Assembly: GCA_003709165.1 (NCBI GenBank)
Contig: RDRZ01000013.1
Location: 1 to 57,298 of the forward strand
DNA: 57,298 nucleotides
Direction of reading: 5' to 3'
From: Flavobacteriaceae bacterium PRS1
GTDB lineage: Bacteria > Bacteroidota > Bacteroidia > Flavobacteriales > Flavobacteriaceae
Below, piece by piece: positions 36,830 through 45,354 of the stretch. The notes beneath the pieces are model-generated. The model was not told the origin of the DNA, searched no databases, and was given only the letters and a program-made list of their open reading frames with translations. Both the position numbers and the translations under genes were made by a program. Position 1 is the stretch's first letter; each line of letters opens with the position of its first letter.

Positions 36830-37873
36830 CTATTTTTTTATGCCTTGTCTGGAAAGGTATCTTTGATAGTCTCTTGCATTTTGGTTGTGCTGAGATAAGG
36901 TCTTAGCAAATTTATGATAACCTGGCTTTTTGGCATTCGCTGCAAAATAAAAATAGCGATGCATTTCGTAATTTAATACAGCATCGATTGCTGAAATATC
37001 TGGCATTGCAATTAATCCAGGTGGCAATCCTGTATTTATATAGGTGTTGTATGGCGAGTCTATACTTTTGTGTTCGTTTAGCACACGTCGTATAACAGTT
37101 TTTTTATATTTTGGCAATTGGTATGCCGCAAATTTTATAGTGGGATCTGCTTGCAAAGGCCATTTGTTTTCTAATCGGTTAATATAAACACCTGCAATTC
37201 GTGCTTGTTCACTTTTTTGCTTGGATTCTTCATATACTATTGAAGCTAAAGTCATAATATCACCTTGATTCAATCCTATTTTTTTAGCTTTTGCCAAGCG
37301 TGATTCGTTCCAAAAACGCTTGTATTCTTTAAACATTCTTGTTCTAAACTCTTCAGCAGATGTATTCCAGAACAATTCATAACTATTAGGCAAATACATG
37401 CCCAAAGCTGTGGCTTGATTGAAATTATTTTCAGAATAAAATAAAGTATCTCTCATTACGCTAACTAATGCTGTACTATCTGCTTCAATTTGTTTAGAAA
37501 CTCTTCCTGCTAATTGCTCTAAGGAGTTTTGATTGTTGAAGGAAACACGAATCGGAATATTATTGCTTCGTATAGAATTAATAATGTCATTATTATTCAT
37601 ATCCTTTGTGATGCGATACTTACCAGCTTTTATATTAGTCGAGTACCTTTTTCTTTGGGCCAGAGCATCAAACATGCTAATATCTTTTAATAATGGTATT
37701 AAATCTTCTCTTACTTCCTGATAACCTGAATTTGATGAAATATAAATATAGGCTTCGTTATTACTAAAAGCTGTATTAGGAGCAAGCATTGCCGAATATA
37801 TATAATATGCAAAATAACCTGCAATAATCAACCCAATCATTGCTACTGCAAAGAGTATTTTTTTAAAGTACAT
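36830..37873 (-). CDS. mltG: Endolytic transglycosylase MltG
   Basis: 347 residues. A single N-terminal TM (about 7-27) places the domain in the periplasm. A LysM-like region (about 55-110) precedes the YceG/MltG core with LASIVYEESKQKSEQARIAGVYINRL (the Glu-containing catalytic helix) and PLQADPTIKF, NTYINTGLPPGLIAMPDISAIDA. It cleaves nascent glycan strands and probably sets their length. It overlaps the GNAT gene by 11 bases. Confidence 0.93.
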   Translation of the reverse strand: MYFKKILFAVAMIGLIIAGYFAYYIYSAMLAPNTAFSNNEAYIYISSNSGYQEVREDLIPLLKDISMFDALAQRKRYSTNIKAGKYRITKDMNNNDIINSIRSNNIPIRVSFNNQNSLEQLAGRVSKQIEADSTALVSVMRDTLFYSENNFNQATALGMYLPNSYELFWNTSAEEFRTRMFKEYKRFWNESRLAKAKKIGLNQGDIMTLASIVYEESKQKSEQARIAGVYINRLENKWPLQADPTIKFAAYQLPKYKKTVIRRVLNEHKSIDSPYNTYINTGLPPGLIAMPDISAIDAVLNYEMHRYFYFAANAKKPGYHKFAKTLSQHNQNARDYQRYLSRQGIKK

Positions 37874-38396
37874 TTGTATTTATAAGTTGAAATAAATATT
37901 CGTTTTTATAGGTTCCATCAACCAAATTCCAATCTTGCTTTAGTCCTGATTTTTTAAATCCTTGTTTATTAAAAAGGTTAATACTTGCAGTGTTTTCTTC
38001 AGAAATATTACAATACAACTGATGCAAATGCAAATGATTAAAACAATAATCGGTTAGTAAATTAAGAGCTTCAGTAGCAAACCCTTGATTTCTATCTTTT
38101 GTTTCTTGTATTAAAATCCCTATTCCTGCACGATTATTTTTAAAATCGAAATCAAAAATATCAATCATTCCTAATGGTTCATCTTTATAATTTGAAATAA
38201 CCAAACGCAATTGCTTAACTTCATAAATATCTTTATGAGCATTCTCTAAATATTGCTTAATTGCATATCTTGAATATGGCGTTTGAGTGCTGCTTATTTC
38301 CCAAAAGTTTTCATCGTTCTCGATAGTATGAATAAATTCAAGGTCCTCTGGCTCAAGAGCTCTCAAATAAATATGCTTTCCTTTTAAACTTACCAT
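37863..38396 (-). CDS. GNAT family (RimJ/RimL-type) acetyltransferase
   Basis: 177 residues. N-terminal IYLRALEPEDLEFIH, then IQETKDRNQGFATEALNLLTDYCF, the Q/RxxGxA loop, and ASINLFNKQGFKKSG. Substrate unknown. Overlaps dapF by 7 bases and mltG by 11, so it lies within an operon. Confidence 0.9.
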   Translation of the reverse strand: MVSLKGKHIYLRALEPEDLEFIHTIENDENFWEISSTQTPYSRYAIKQYLENAHKDIYEVKQLRLVISNYKDEPLGMIDIFDFDFKNNRAGIGILIQETKDRNQGFATEALNLLTDYCFNHLHLHQLYCNISEENTASINLFNKQGFKKSGLKQDWNLVDGTYKNEYLFQLINTNVL

Positions 38397-39169
38397 TCAA
38401 TTTCTCCTTTATATACTTGTGTTGCCGGACCAATTAGCCAAACATTAACATAAGAATCTCCTTGTTTATCAAAAGAAACTTGCAAATCACCACCTTTAGT
38501 TTGTAATGTAATAAGATTCTTTTCTGTTTCACCAATATAGTTCATAGCTAAAGCAACAGCAGTTACTCCTGTTCCGCAAGACAGGGTTTCGTCCTCCACG
38601 CCTCTTTCATAAGTACGCATTGCAAAAACCTCATCATTAATTTTCTCAACAAAATTTACATTTATGCCTTCTTCTTTATAATCTTGGCTATATCTAATTT
38701 TGGAACCTTCTTGCTTTACGTCCAAGTCTTCAATTTTCTGACTCATTGTTACATAGTGTGGTGAACCTGTGTCTAAAAACACATGAGTAGCGTAATTGTT
38801 AATCTGGTCAATATCTTTCATTTGAAGCTTTATTACATTGTTTTCAATAATAGATTTATGAAAACCGTCGACAGCTTCAAACGTTGCTTTGTTATTGATA
38901 ATTCCCAAAAATTTTGCTAATGCAGTTATACATCTTCCACCATTTCCACACAAAGAGCTTTCATTACCATCAGCATTAAAATACAGCATTTTAAAATCTA
39001 CCTTGTCATGATTTTCAAGTAATATCAAACCATCAGCACCAATACCAAAACGTCTATCACATAAATGAGCTATAAGCTTGGTATTCGTTCTATCGAAACT
39101 ATTTTGTCTATTATCGATAATTACAAAATCGTTTCCTGTACCTTGATATTTATAAAATGTATGTTTCAT
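38390..39169 (-). CDS. dapF: Diaminopimelate epimerase
   Basis: 259 residues. The two catalytic cysteines are in SSLCGNGGRC and ETLSCGTG, with the substrate motif TGNDFVIIDN near the start. It interconverts LL- and meso-diaminopimelate for cell wall and lysine. The start is 7 bases after a perfect -7 box TATCTTTG, so the mRNA leader must be very short or absent. Confidence 0.96.
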   Translation of the reverse strand: MKHTFYKYQGTGNDFVIIDNRQNSFDRTNTKLIAHLCDRRFGIGADGLILLENHDKVDFKMLYFNADGNESSLCGNGGRCITALAKFLGIINNKATFEAVDGFHKSIIENNVIKLQMKDIDQINNYATHVFLDTGSPHYVTMSQKIEDLDVKQEGSKIRYSQDYKEEGINVNFVEKINDEVFAMRTYERGVEDETLSCGTGVTAVALAMNYIGETEKNLITLQTKGGDLQVSFDKQGDSYVNVWLIGPATQVYKGEIEW

Positions 39170-39176
39170 AAAAAAA

Positions 39177-39184
39177 CAAAGATA
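39177..39184 (-). promoter_or_regulatory. -7 box for the dapF operon (TATCTTTG)
   Basis: Minus strand TATCTTTG, a full TAnnTTTG match, 7 bases before the dapF ATG. The -33 region is weak. Confidence 0.5.
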
Positions 39185-39342
39185 AAATTTATACTAATAG
39201 TTACATTGTTAAATCGTAGTTAAAGTTATATAGCGCATTCAATAAATAATTAACTTTAATCGTTAGTTAATTAAATTAAAAAAAAGAATATGAAACGAGC
39301 ATGTTAAAAAGCTTATCACTCAAAGAAATGATTAATAGCGAA

Positions 39343-39385
39343 CAGTCCCGATAACTCCCGATAACTATCGGGACGGGATGACCGT
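39343..39385. repeat. Nested tandem copy of the CCCGATA palindrome upstream of degQ-type gene
   Basis: TCCCGATAAC occurs twice in tandem (39346 and 39356), then TATCGGGAC. The inner palindrome (39356-39373) is perfect; the flanks GTCCCG and CGGGAT form an imperfect outer stem. It lies 24 bases before the protease ATG, in its leader or promoter. Confidence 0.75.
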
Positions 39386-39408
39386 TAAAAAACAATAAAT
39401 GTAAACAC

Positions 39409-40830
39409 ATGAAAAAGATTTTAAGATTAGTTTTAGTTTCAGCATTAGGAGGCATTTTCACTTTAGGTGCTTATATACTATTTATTGAAAAAGACAACTA
39501 TACAGAAACACAGCAAACTCCTGTTTTTGCTCCTATTAGTGTTCCGGTAAATTATATAGAAAAAGACAAAAATCCAACTGTTGAAACAACAATTGATTTC
39601 ACCAAAGCTGCCGAAAAAACTATTAACACAGTTGTTCATGTAAAAAATACTTCGGTTAGTTCTGGACAGATGACTATTCAAGATTTGTTTTATGGACGAC
39701 GTTCGCAACGACGACACCAAATAGGCACAGGTTCTGGTGTTATTATTTCACCTGATGGCTATATTATTACCAATAATCATGTTATTGATGGTGCAGAATC
39801 TATTTCTATTACTACAAATCATAATAAAACTTATGAAGCTGAACTGATTGGTACAGATCCAAAAACTGATATTGCGCTATTAAAAATTGATGCAGATGAA
39901 CCATTACCTTACGCTACATTTGCAGACAGCGACGATGCAAAAATCGGCGAATGGGTTTTGGCTGTCGGCAATCCTTTTAATCTAACCTCTACAGTAACTG
40001 CAGGAATAATAAGCGCAAAATCTCGTGATTTATTTGGTGGAGACACACAATCATTTATTCAAACTGATGCTGCTGTTAATCCGGGAAATTCAGGTGGTGC
40101 ATTAGTAAACACAAATGGTGACCTTATAGGAATTAATACAGCAATCACTTCACAAACTGGCAATTATGTTGGCTATTCGTTTGCTGTACCAAGCAATATT
40201 GCAAGAAAGGTTGTAGAAGACATTATGGAGTTTGGTAACGTTCAAAATGGCATTTTAGGAATCTATCCAAAAACTCTTAATAGTGAAGAAGCAAAAAAAC
40301 TTGGAATTGAAGAAACTGAAGGCATTTATATTGATGAAGTTGAAGTAGATTCCGGAGCTGACAAAGCGGGATTAAAAGCCGGCGATATTATTAAGCAGTT
40401 AGATAATATCAAAATTTATAAATTTTCGGACTTAAAAGGTTTTTTAAATTCAAAAAGTCCAAACGACATTGTTAATGTTACTGTTTTAAGAGATGGAAAC
40501 GAAAAAACTTTTTCAGTAAAACTTTTAAAAAACGAAACTATTAATTTTCCAATTATTGGAATACTGAAAAATGCAACTAAAGAAGATTTAAAAAACCATG
40601 GAATTAATTATGGACTTAAAATATCAACATTTACCCGAAATGAAACGTATCATGAATATTGGAAAAATAATGGCGTTCGCATAGGAGATATTGTAACTTC
40701 CATAAATGAAATAAAATTAACTTCGGTTGAAGATGTCGAAAAGATATTAAACAGCCTTGATTATGATGAGTCCATACGTATTGTACTAGTTAATAGCAAA
40801 GGCGAAAAAGAACGTCATTACTTCAAGTAA
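39409..40830 (+). CDS. DegP/DegQ-type periplasmic serine protease
   Basis: 473 residues. N-terminal signal/anchor (KILRLVLVSALGGIFTLGAYILFI). Trypsin-like domain (about 80-275): catalytic His in TNNHVIDG, Asp in KTDIALLKID and Ser in NPGNSGGALV. Two PDZ domains follow (about 285-380 and 390-470). It degrades misfolded envelope proteins and may act in stress responses. It is preceded by a nested palindrome and followed by a terminator. Confidence 0.95.
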   Translation: MKKILRLVLVSALGGIFTLGAYILFIEKDNYTETQQTPVFAPISVPVNYIEKDKNPTVETTIDFTKAAEKTINTVVHVKNTSVSSGQMTIQDLFYGRRSQRRHQIGTGSGVIISPDGYIITNNHVIDGAESISITTNHNKTYEAELIGTDPKTDIALLKIDADEPLPYATFADSDDAKIGEWVLAVGNPFNLTSTVTAGIISAKSRDLFGGDTQSFIQTDAAVNPGNSGGALVNTNGDLIGINTAITSQTGNYVGYSFAVPSNIARKVVEDIMEFGNVQNGILGIYPKTLNSEEAKKLGIEETEGIYIDEVEVDSGADKAGLKAGDIIKQLDNIKIYKFSDLKGFLNSKSPNDIVNVTVLRDGNEKTFSVKLLKNETINFPIIGILKNATKEDLKNHGINYGLKISTFTRNETYHEYWKNNGVRIGDIVTSINEIKLTSVEDVEKILNSLDYDESIRIVLVNSKGEKERHYFK

Positions 40831-40847
40831 TCATAGCAGGATAATTT

Positions 40848-40889
40848 AAAGCCCTCAGCCAAAAATAAGGTTTGAGGGTTTATTTTTTA
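40848..40889 (+). terminator. Rho-independent terminator after the DegQ-type gene
   Basis: CCCTCA (40852-40857) pairs with TGAGGG (40873-40878), with additional AAA/TTT pairs; a T-rich run follows. Positioned 18 bases past the stop. Confidence 0.75.
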
Positions 40890-40923
40890 ATAACATTTAG
40901 TTTCTAAAACGTTTGAAATATAT

Positions 40924-40931
40924 TATTTTTG
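40924..40931 (+). promoter_or_regulatory. Candidate -7 box for gap (TATTTTTG)
   Basis: TATTTTTG matches TAnnTTTG, 47 bases before the ATG. The predicted leader includes the imperfect palindrome TCCCGATAACTTTCGGAA (40943-40960). Confidence 0.4.
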
Positions 40932-40977
40932 CAAAAAATTAATCCCGATAACTTTCGGAATATTTAAACAAATAAAA

Positions 40978-42426
40978 ATGAGATTTATAGAAACTTATGA
41001 AAAAGAATTAGCATTACAAGCTGACCGAAGGAGAGCAACCGTCGAATTTATTAAAATAGTAAGCGATTTATGGTACGACAAGTCCATAGAATTGGTTCTT
41101 TTCAGAAATCAACTCATTGACCGAAACGTTAGTGAAATATTGAACCTTCACGAATATGCCAGAGAGTTTGTTCAAAAACCCATTTCTGTTTTCGATTCAG
41201 TAGAAATTGCGCAAGCCATAAAAACGCTCGACATTCCTCCTGCTAAATTAGATATTGGTAAATTAACTTATGAATATCATATAGAAGACGACAAATATCA
41301 CGATGCAATTACTTTTGTGTCAGATAAATTAAGCAATGCGCATCATAGCAACAATATTACTCCCAAAGATGTTGTGTTATATGGTTTTGGAAGAATAGGT
41401 CGTCTTGTTGCAAGAGAATTGATGTCTAAAACTGGTAAAGGCAACCAATTAAGATTAAGAGCAATTGTTACTCGTGGTCAAATTACCGAAACCATCCTCG
41501 AAAAAAGAGCGTCATTATTACGTAATGATTCAGTTCATGGGGTTTTTTCTGGAACTGTAGTTGGAGATATAAAAAATTCTGCACTAATTATTAATGGAAC
41601 TACTGTAAAGATGATTTCTGCTAATGCACCAGAAGATATCGATTATACTGCTTACGGAATAAAAAACGCATTAATAATAGATAATACCGGAGCGTTTAGA
41701 GATAAAGAAGCCTTAAGTCGTCATTTAATTTCAAAAGGTGTCGATAAAGTATTGTTAACAGCGCCTGGAAAAGGAATTCCAAATATAGTTCATGGTGTTA
41801 ATCAGTTTGAACATAATCCTGACAACATTAATATTTTTTCAGCTGCATCATGTACAACTAATGCAATCACTCCAATTTTAAAAGTTATAGAAGACTCATT
41901 TGGTGTTAAAAGCGGACATTTAGAAACCATTCACGCATACACTAACGATCAGAATTTAGTCGATAATTTTCATAAAAAATATCGTCGTGGAAGAGCAGCT
42001 GCTTTAAATATGGTAATAACAGAAACTGGAGCAGGAAAAGCAGTTACCAAAGCATTACCATCTTTTGAAGGAAAACTAACATCTAACGCTATTAGAGTTC
42101 CAGTACCAAATGGCTCTCTCGCTATTTTAAATCTTGATTTAGAAAAAGCAACTTCAATTAATGGTGTAAATTCTGCAATAAAAAAGTATGCACTGGAAGG
42201 CGATTTAGTAGAACAAATTAAATACGAATTAAGTGACGAATTAGTTTCAAGCGATATTATTGGTAGCCCTGCACCAGCTATTTACGATAGTAAAGCTACC
42301 ATAGTACGTGAAGACGGAAAAAACATTATCCTTTATATTTGGTACGATAATGAGTATGGTTATAGTCATCAGGTAATCCGACTTGCAAAATATATTGCCA
42401 AAGTAAGGCGTTATACTTATTATTAA
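40978..42426 (+). CDS. gap: Glyceraldehyde-3-phosphate dehydrogenase, long (Bacteroidota) form
   Basis: 482 residues. An N-terminal extension of ~130 residues (helical, FIKIVSDLWYDKSIEL..) precedes the Rossmann domain (VVLYGFGRIGR). The catalytic Cys292 is in SAASCTTNAITP. The rest of the catalytic domain follows, ending WYDNEYGYSHQV. This long form is normal in Bacteroidota. It oxidises G3P to 1,3-bisphosphoglycerate with NAD(P)+. Confidence 0.94.
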   Translation: MRFIETYEKELALQADRRRATVEFIKIVSDLWYDKSIELVLFRNQLIDRNVSEILNLHEYAREFVQKPISVFDSVEIAQAIKTLDIPPAKLDIGKLTYEYHIEDDKYHDAITFVSDKLSNAHHSNNITPKDVVLYGFGRIGRLVARELMSKTGKGNQLRLRAIVTRGQITETILEKRASLLRNDSVHGVFSGTVVGDIKNSALIINGTTVKMISANAPEDIDYTAYGIKNALIIDNTGAFRDKEALSRHLISKGVDKVLLTAPGKGIPNIVHGVNQFEHNPDNINIFSAASCTTNAITPILKVIEDSFGVKSGHLETIHAYTNDQNLVDNFHKKYRRGRAAALNMVITETGAGKAVTKALPSFEGKLTSNAIRVPVPNGSLAILNLDLEKATSINGVNSAIKKYALEGDLVEQIKYELSDELVSSDIIGSPAPAIYDSKATIVREDGKNIILYIWYDNEYGYSHQVIRLAKYIAKVRRYTYY

Positions 42427-42463
42427 AATAATCTAAAAAATCTTTTTCATCGTATATATAATT

Positions 42464-42517
42464 GCCTTACTCTCGATAACTCCCGATAATTATCGGGACG
42501 GAATTGTGAGGTTTTTT
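42464..42517 (+). terminator. Terminator with CCCGATA palindrome in its loop
   Basis: Arms CCTTAC (42465-42470) and GTGAGG (42506-42511; one G-U pair) with T6 after. The loop contains TCTCGATAACTCCCGATA and the perfect palindrome TCCCGATA-AT-TATCGGGA (42481-42498). It is 38 bases downstream of the gap stop. Confidence 0.7.
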
Positions 42518-42593
42518 ATTAAATAAATCTGTATTCTAAACAATATTTTATAACTTCGTAAAAACATAACCAACTAAAATACATATTCTTAAA

Positions 42594-43214
42594 ATGAATA
42601 ATCTTAAATTTTTGGTATTCTTTTTTTTAGCATCTCTTTTTGTTGTGACATTGTCGGCTCAAACTAAAAGTGATAAGGCTAAACTTTCATTAAATGATGG
42701 TACTATTGATAATCAGTTTGAATATGTGATTCAAAAATCATATACATATAGAGGCAATGGAAAAATTTATAAAAATGTAGAGAGACATTGGCTCTACGCT
42801 TTAAAAGCACATACATTAGATTCTTTAAATGCTTTACGAAAAGACTTGTCAGATACGCAAGCCGTTGTAGATACTCAAGCGAATGAAATTTCAGAATTAA
42901 AAACCAATCTTACAAATACCCAAAACAATTTAAATAAGACCAATAAAGAAAAAAACAGTATGGCTTTATTTGGTTTACAAATGAGCAAAACGATTTACAA
43001 TTTATTGATGTGGTCTATTATTGATGCATTATTTGTACTCTTATTATTGTTTATTTACAAATTTAAGAATAGCAATTCTGTTACCAGATTAACAAAAAAC
43101 ACACTTATAGATATTGAAGAAGAATTTGAAGAACATCGAAGAAAAGCTCTCGAACGCGAACAAATAGTCAGGCGGCAATTGCAAGACGAACTCAATAAAC
43201 AAAAAGGAATTTAA
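42594..43214 (+). CDS. Unknown exported coiled-coil membrane protein (Flavobacteriia, trmD-linked)
   Basis: 206 residues. Signal peptide (MNNLKFLVFFFLASLFVVTLSAQ). Then a soluble part with YVIQKSYTYRGNGKIYKNVERHWLYAL, a coiled coil (about 80-120; SLNALRKDLSDTQAVVDTQA), a TM (about 130-158, MWSIIDALFVLLLLFIYKF) and a highly charged tail (EEEFEEHRRKALEREQIVRRQL). Homologues are often labelled tRNA (guanine-N1)-methyltransferase only because trmD is nearby; no methyltransferase motif is present. A role in the envelope is possible; none is shown. Confidence 0.7.
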   Translation: MNNLKFLVFFFLASLFVVTLSAQTKSDKAKLSLNDGTIDNQFEYVIQKSYTYRGNGKIYKNVERHWLYALKAHTLDSLNALRKDLSDTQAVVDTQANEISELKTNLTNTQNNLNKTNKEKNSMALFGLQMSKTIYNLLMWSIIDALFVLLLLFIYKFKNSNSVTRLTKNTLIDIEEEFEEHRRKALEREQIVRRQLQDELNKQKGI

Positions 43215-43267
43215 GTTGACTGTTAAAAACAAATGAAAAACTCGTAATTTTCCGTTACGGATTTTTT

Positions 43268-43714
43268 ATGACCATAATTACAGCACATATAGAGCATCTT
43301 GATCTTATAGTTTCGCTTTTTGATGCATATCGTGTCTTCTACGGAAAACCTTCAGACAAAAACGCAGCAAAACAATTTCTGTTCGAACGCTTAAAAAACA
43401 AAGACTCTATCATATTTTTAGCACTTGTAGATAATAAAGCCGTTGGTTTTACACAATTGTATTCTTCATTCTCCTCAGTTTCTTTGCAACCCATTTATAT
43501 CCTGAACGATTTATACGTCACAAAAGAATACAGAAAACAAGGTATTGGTGTTGCACTTTTAAACAAAGCGAAAGAATTATGCAGAGAACAAAAGTATAAA
43601 GGATTAGCCTTACAAACAGAAACTACCAATCCAGCACAGTATTTATACGAACGTTTAGGCTGGAAAAAAGATCCAGATTTGCAATATTTTTGGACTAATG
43701 ATGAATTAATCTAA
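43268..43714 (+). CDS. GNAT family N-acetyltransferase
   Basis: 148 residues. LYVTKEYRKQGIGVALLNKAKELC holds the acetyl-CoA loop and AQYLYERLGWKKD the C-terminal helix. Substrate unknown. It is 53 bases past the coiled-coil protein and 213 bases before trmD. Confidence 0.88.
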   Translation: MTIITAHIEHLDLIVSLFDAYRVFYGKPSDKNAAKQFLFERLKNKDSIIFLALVDNKAVGFTQLYSSFSSVSLQPIYILNDLYVTKEYRKQGIGVALLNKAKELCREQKYKGLALQTETTNPAQYLYERLGWKKDPDLQYFWTNDELI

Positions 43715-43927
43715 ATTACTGTATGTACAAATGGGTCATAAGTTTTACAATGAATGATTTATTTCAGTATGAAACTCATTAGGTTTAAAGACAAATGACC
43801 GAAGTCGGAATGAAATTTCAGATCTTCATTACCCAATTTCCAACACGAAAATACTTTAAATACTTAATAATGACTTACTGCTAACTGCGACTACTGACTG
43901 AAGACTTTTTTTCGCATCTTTGCATTT

Positions 43928-44605
43928 ATGAGAATAGACATCATAACTGTTTTACCAGAATTATTAAAAAGCCCGTTTGAAGCTTCTATTTTAAAACGTG
44001 CCATTGATGCTAATTTGGTAGCTATACATTTTCATAATTTAAGAGACTATACAAGCAATAAATACAAATCGATTGACGATACACAATTTGGAGGTGGTGC
44101 AGGAATGGTCATGATGGTAGAACCTATAGATAGGTGCATTTCTAAACTAAAAACAGAACGCAATTACGACGACATTATTTATATGACACCAGATGGAGAA
44201 ACGCTAAATCAAAGTATTGCCAACCATATTTCAACAAAAGAAAATATTATTATTCTTTGCGGTCATTATAAAGGAGTGGACCAACGTGTACGCGACCAAT
44301 TTATAACGCAGGAAATATCAATTGGTGATTATGTGCTATCTGGTGGCGAACTTGGTGCAGCAGTACTTTGCGATGCTATAATACGATTAATTCCAGGCGT
44401 ATTAGGAAATGAAACCTCTGCCCTAACCGACTCCTTTCAAGACAATTTATTAGCACCTCCAATTTATACAAAACCAAGAGAGTATAAAGGATGGAAAGTA
44501 CCAAAAGTATTATTTAGTGGTAATTTTCCTGAAATAGAAAAATGGCGTGAAGAACAAGCCTACAAACGTACTAAAGAGCGTCGTCCCGATTTGTTAGATG
44601 AATAA
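43928..44605 (+). CDS. trmD: tRNA (guanine37-N1)-methyltransferase TrmD
   Basis: 225-residue SPOUT enzyme forming m1G37. The deep-knot motifs are [33 protein letters not shown], and the substrate Asp is in [13 protein letters not shown]. The sequence TCGCATCTTTGC just before the ATG resembles a -7 box with an almost leaderless start. Confidence 0.96.
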   Translation: MRIDIITVLPELLKSPFEASILKRAIDANLVAIHFHNLRDYTSNKYKSIDDTQFGGGAGMVMMVEPIDRCISKLKTERNYDDIIYMTPDGETLNQSIANHISTKENIIILCGHYKGVDQRVRDQFITQEISIGDYVLSGGELGAAVLCDAIIRLIPGVLGNETSALTDSFQDNLLAPPIYTKPREYKGWKVPKVLFSGNFPEIEKWREEQAYKRTKERRPDLLDE

Positions 44606-44661
44606 TAAAAAATGGCCGGAAGACAGAGGACTGAAGTTTAAAAAATTTAATATAGTTTGTC

Positions 44662-44681
44662 ATTCCTGCGTAGGCAGGAAT
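44662..44681. repeat. ATTCCTGC..GCAGGAAT palindrome
   Basis: Perfect 8-bp arms with a GTAG loop, first of a tandem pair upstream of the frameshifted GNAT. Sequences of this type are abundant dispersed repeats in Bacteroidota. Confidence 0.75.
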
Positions 44682-44707
44682 CCATAATCTAAAAGTTTTA
44701 AATAATG

Positions 44708-44728
44708 GGATTCCACTTTTGTGGGAAA
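44708..44728. repeat. GGATTCCAC..GTGGGAAAT palindrome abutting the GNAT start
   Basis: Arms ATTCCAC / GTGGGAA with a TTTT loop. The tail GGGAAATAAATATG ends in the ATG of the next gene (44734), as at 30558. Confidence 0.7.
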
Positions 44729-44733
44729 TAAAT

Positions 44734-45280
44734 ATGAAAGCTCCAACACTAGAAAACGAATATGTAAAACTCGCACTACTCGACTTGAGTAATTACAGGA
44801 AGCTAATCACTATTGCCCAACAAGAGAATATAGTGCAGTATTTGCCAAGTAAAATTGACACTTCTGAAGATTTAAAAGACTATGTACAAACTGCTGTAAA
44901 TGGCTATTATCACAAAACAGCAATCCCTTTTATTATTTTTAACAAAACTAAAAACATATATGCTGGCTGTACTCGTTTTATGAACATAGACTGGAAAAAT
45001 AAAGTTTTAGAGATTGGTGCAACATGGATTGGGAGAGAATTTCAAGGTTCTGGTTTAAATAAGAATATGAAATTTTTAATGCTGCAATATGCATTTGAAA
45101 CTTTAAACTTTCAAAAAGTAGAGTTTAGAATAGATGAGCGTAATACTCGCTCCCGAAAAGCAGTTGAAAAAATTGGTGCAACTCTTGAAGGTATTTTAAA
45201 AAAAAAATGTGTATTTATTAGATGGTTTTAAACGCAATACTTGTTGTTATGGTATTTTATGTGAAGAATGGAGCGATTAA
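44734..45280 (+). pseudogene. GNAT (RimJ/RimL-type) acetyltransferase, frameshift in A10 tract
   Basis: The first 155 residues (LENEYVKLALLDLSNYRKL.., GATWIGREFQGSGLNKNMKF, EFRIDERNTRSRKAVEKIGATLEGIL) form a normal acetyltransferase. At 45198-45207 ten A bases put it out of frame, ending KKKCVFIRWF. With nine A the frame reads KKNVYLLDGFKRNTCCYGIL CEEWSD, the conserved family end, stopping at 45278-45280. So the gene is shifted by +1 in a homopolymer. Slippage of RNA polymerase on A9/A10 could restore some full-length product. Start at ATG 44734; the earlier GTG lies inside the upstream palindrome. Confidence 0.85.
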
Positions 45281-45325
45281 GACAAGTGTTTTTAAAGGGT
45301 TTTAGGAGTGACGCTTATCGGTTTG

Positions 45326-45354
45326 AATAAACCCTCGTTTTAATGGGGTTTATT
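45326..45354. terminator. Bidirectional terminator
   Basis: AATAAACCC (45326-45334) pairs with GGGTTTATT (45346-45354), with A and T runs on both sides. Its right arm overlaps the stop of the 2OG oxygenase gene; it serves both converging genes. Confidence 0.8.

Noticed and set aside
42594..43214. tRNA (guanine-N1)-methyltransferase label
   Set aside because: No SPOUT motifs; the true TrmD is at 43928-44605.
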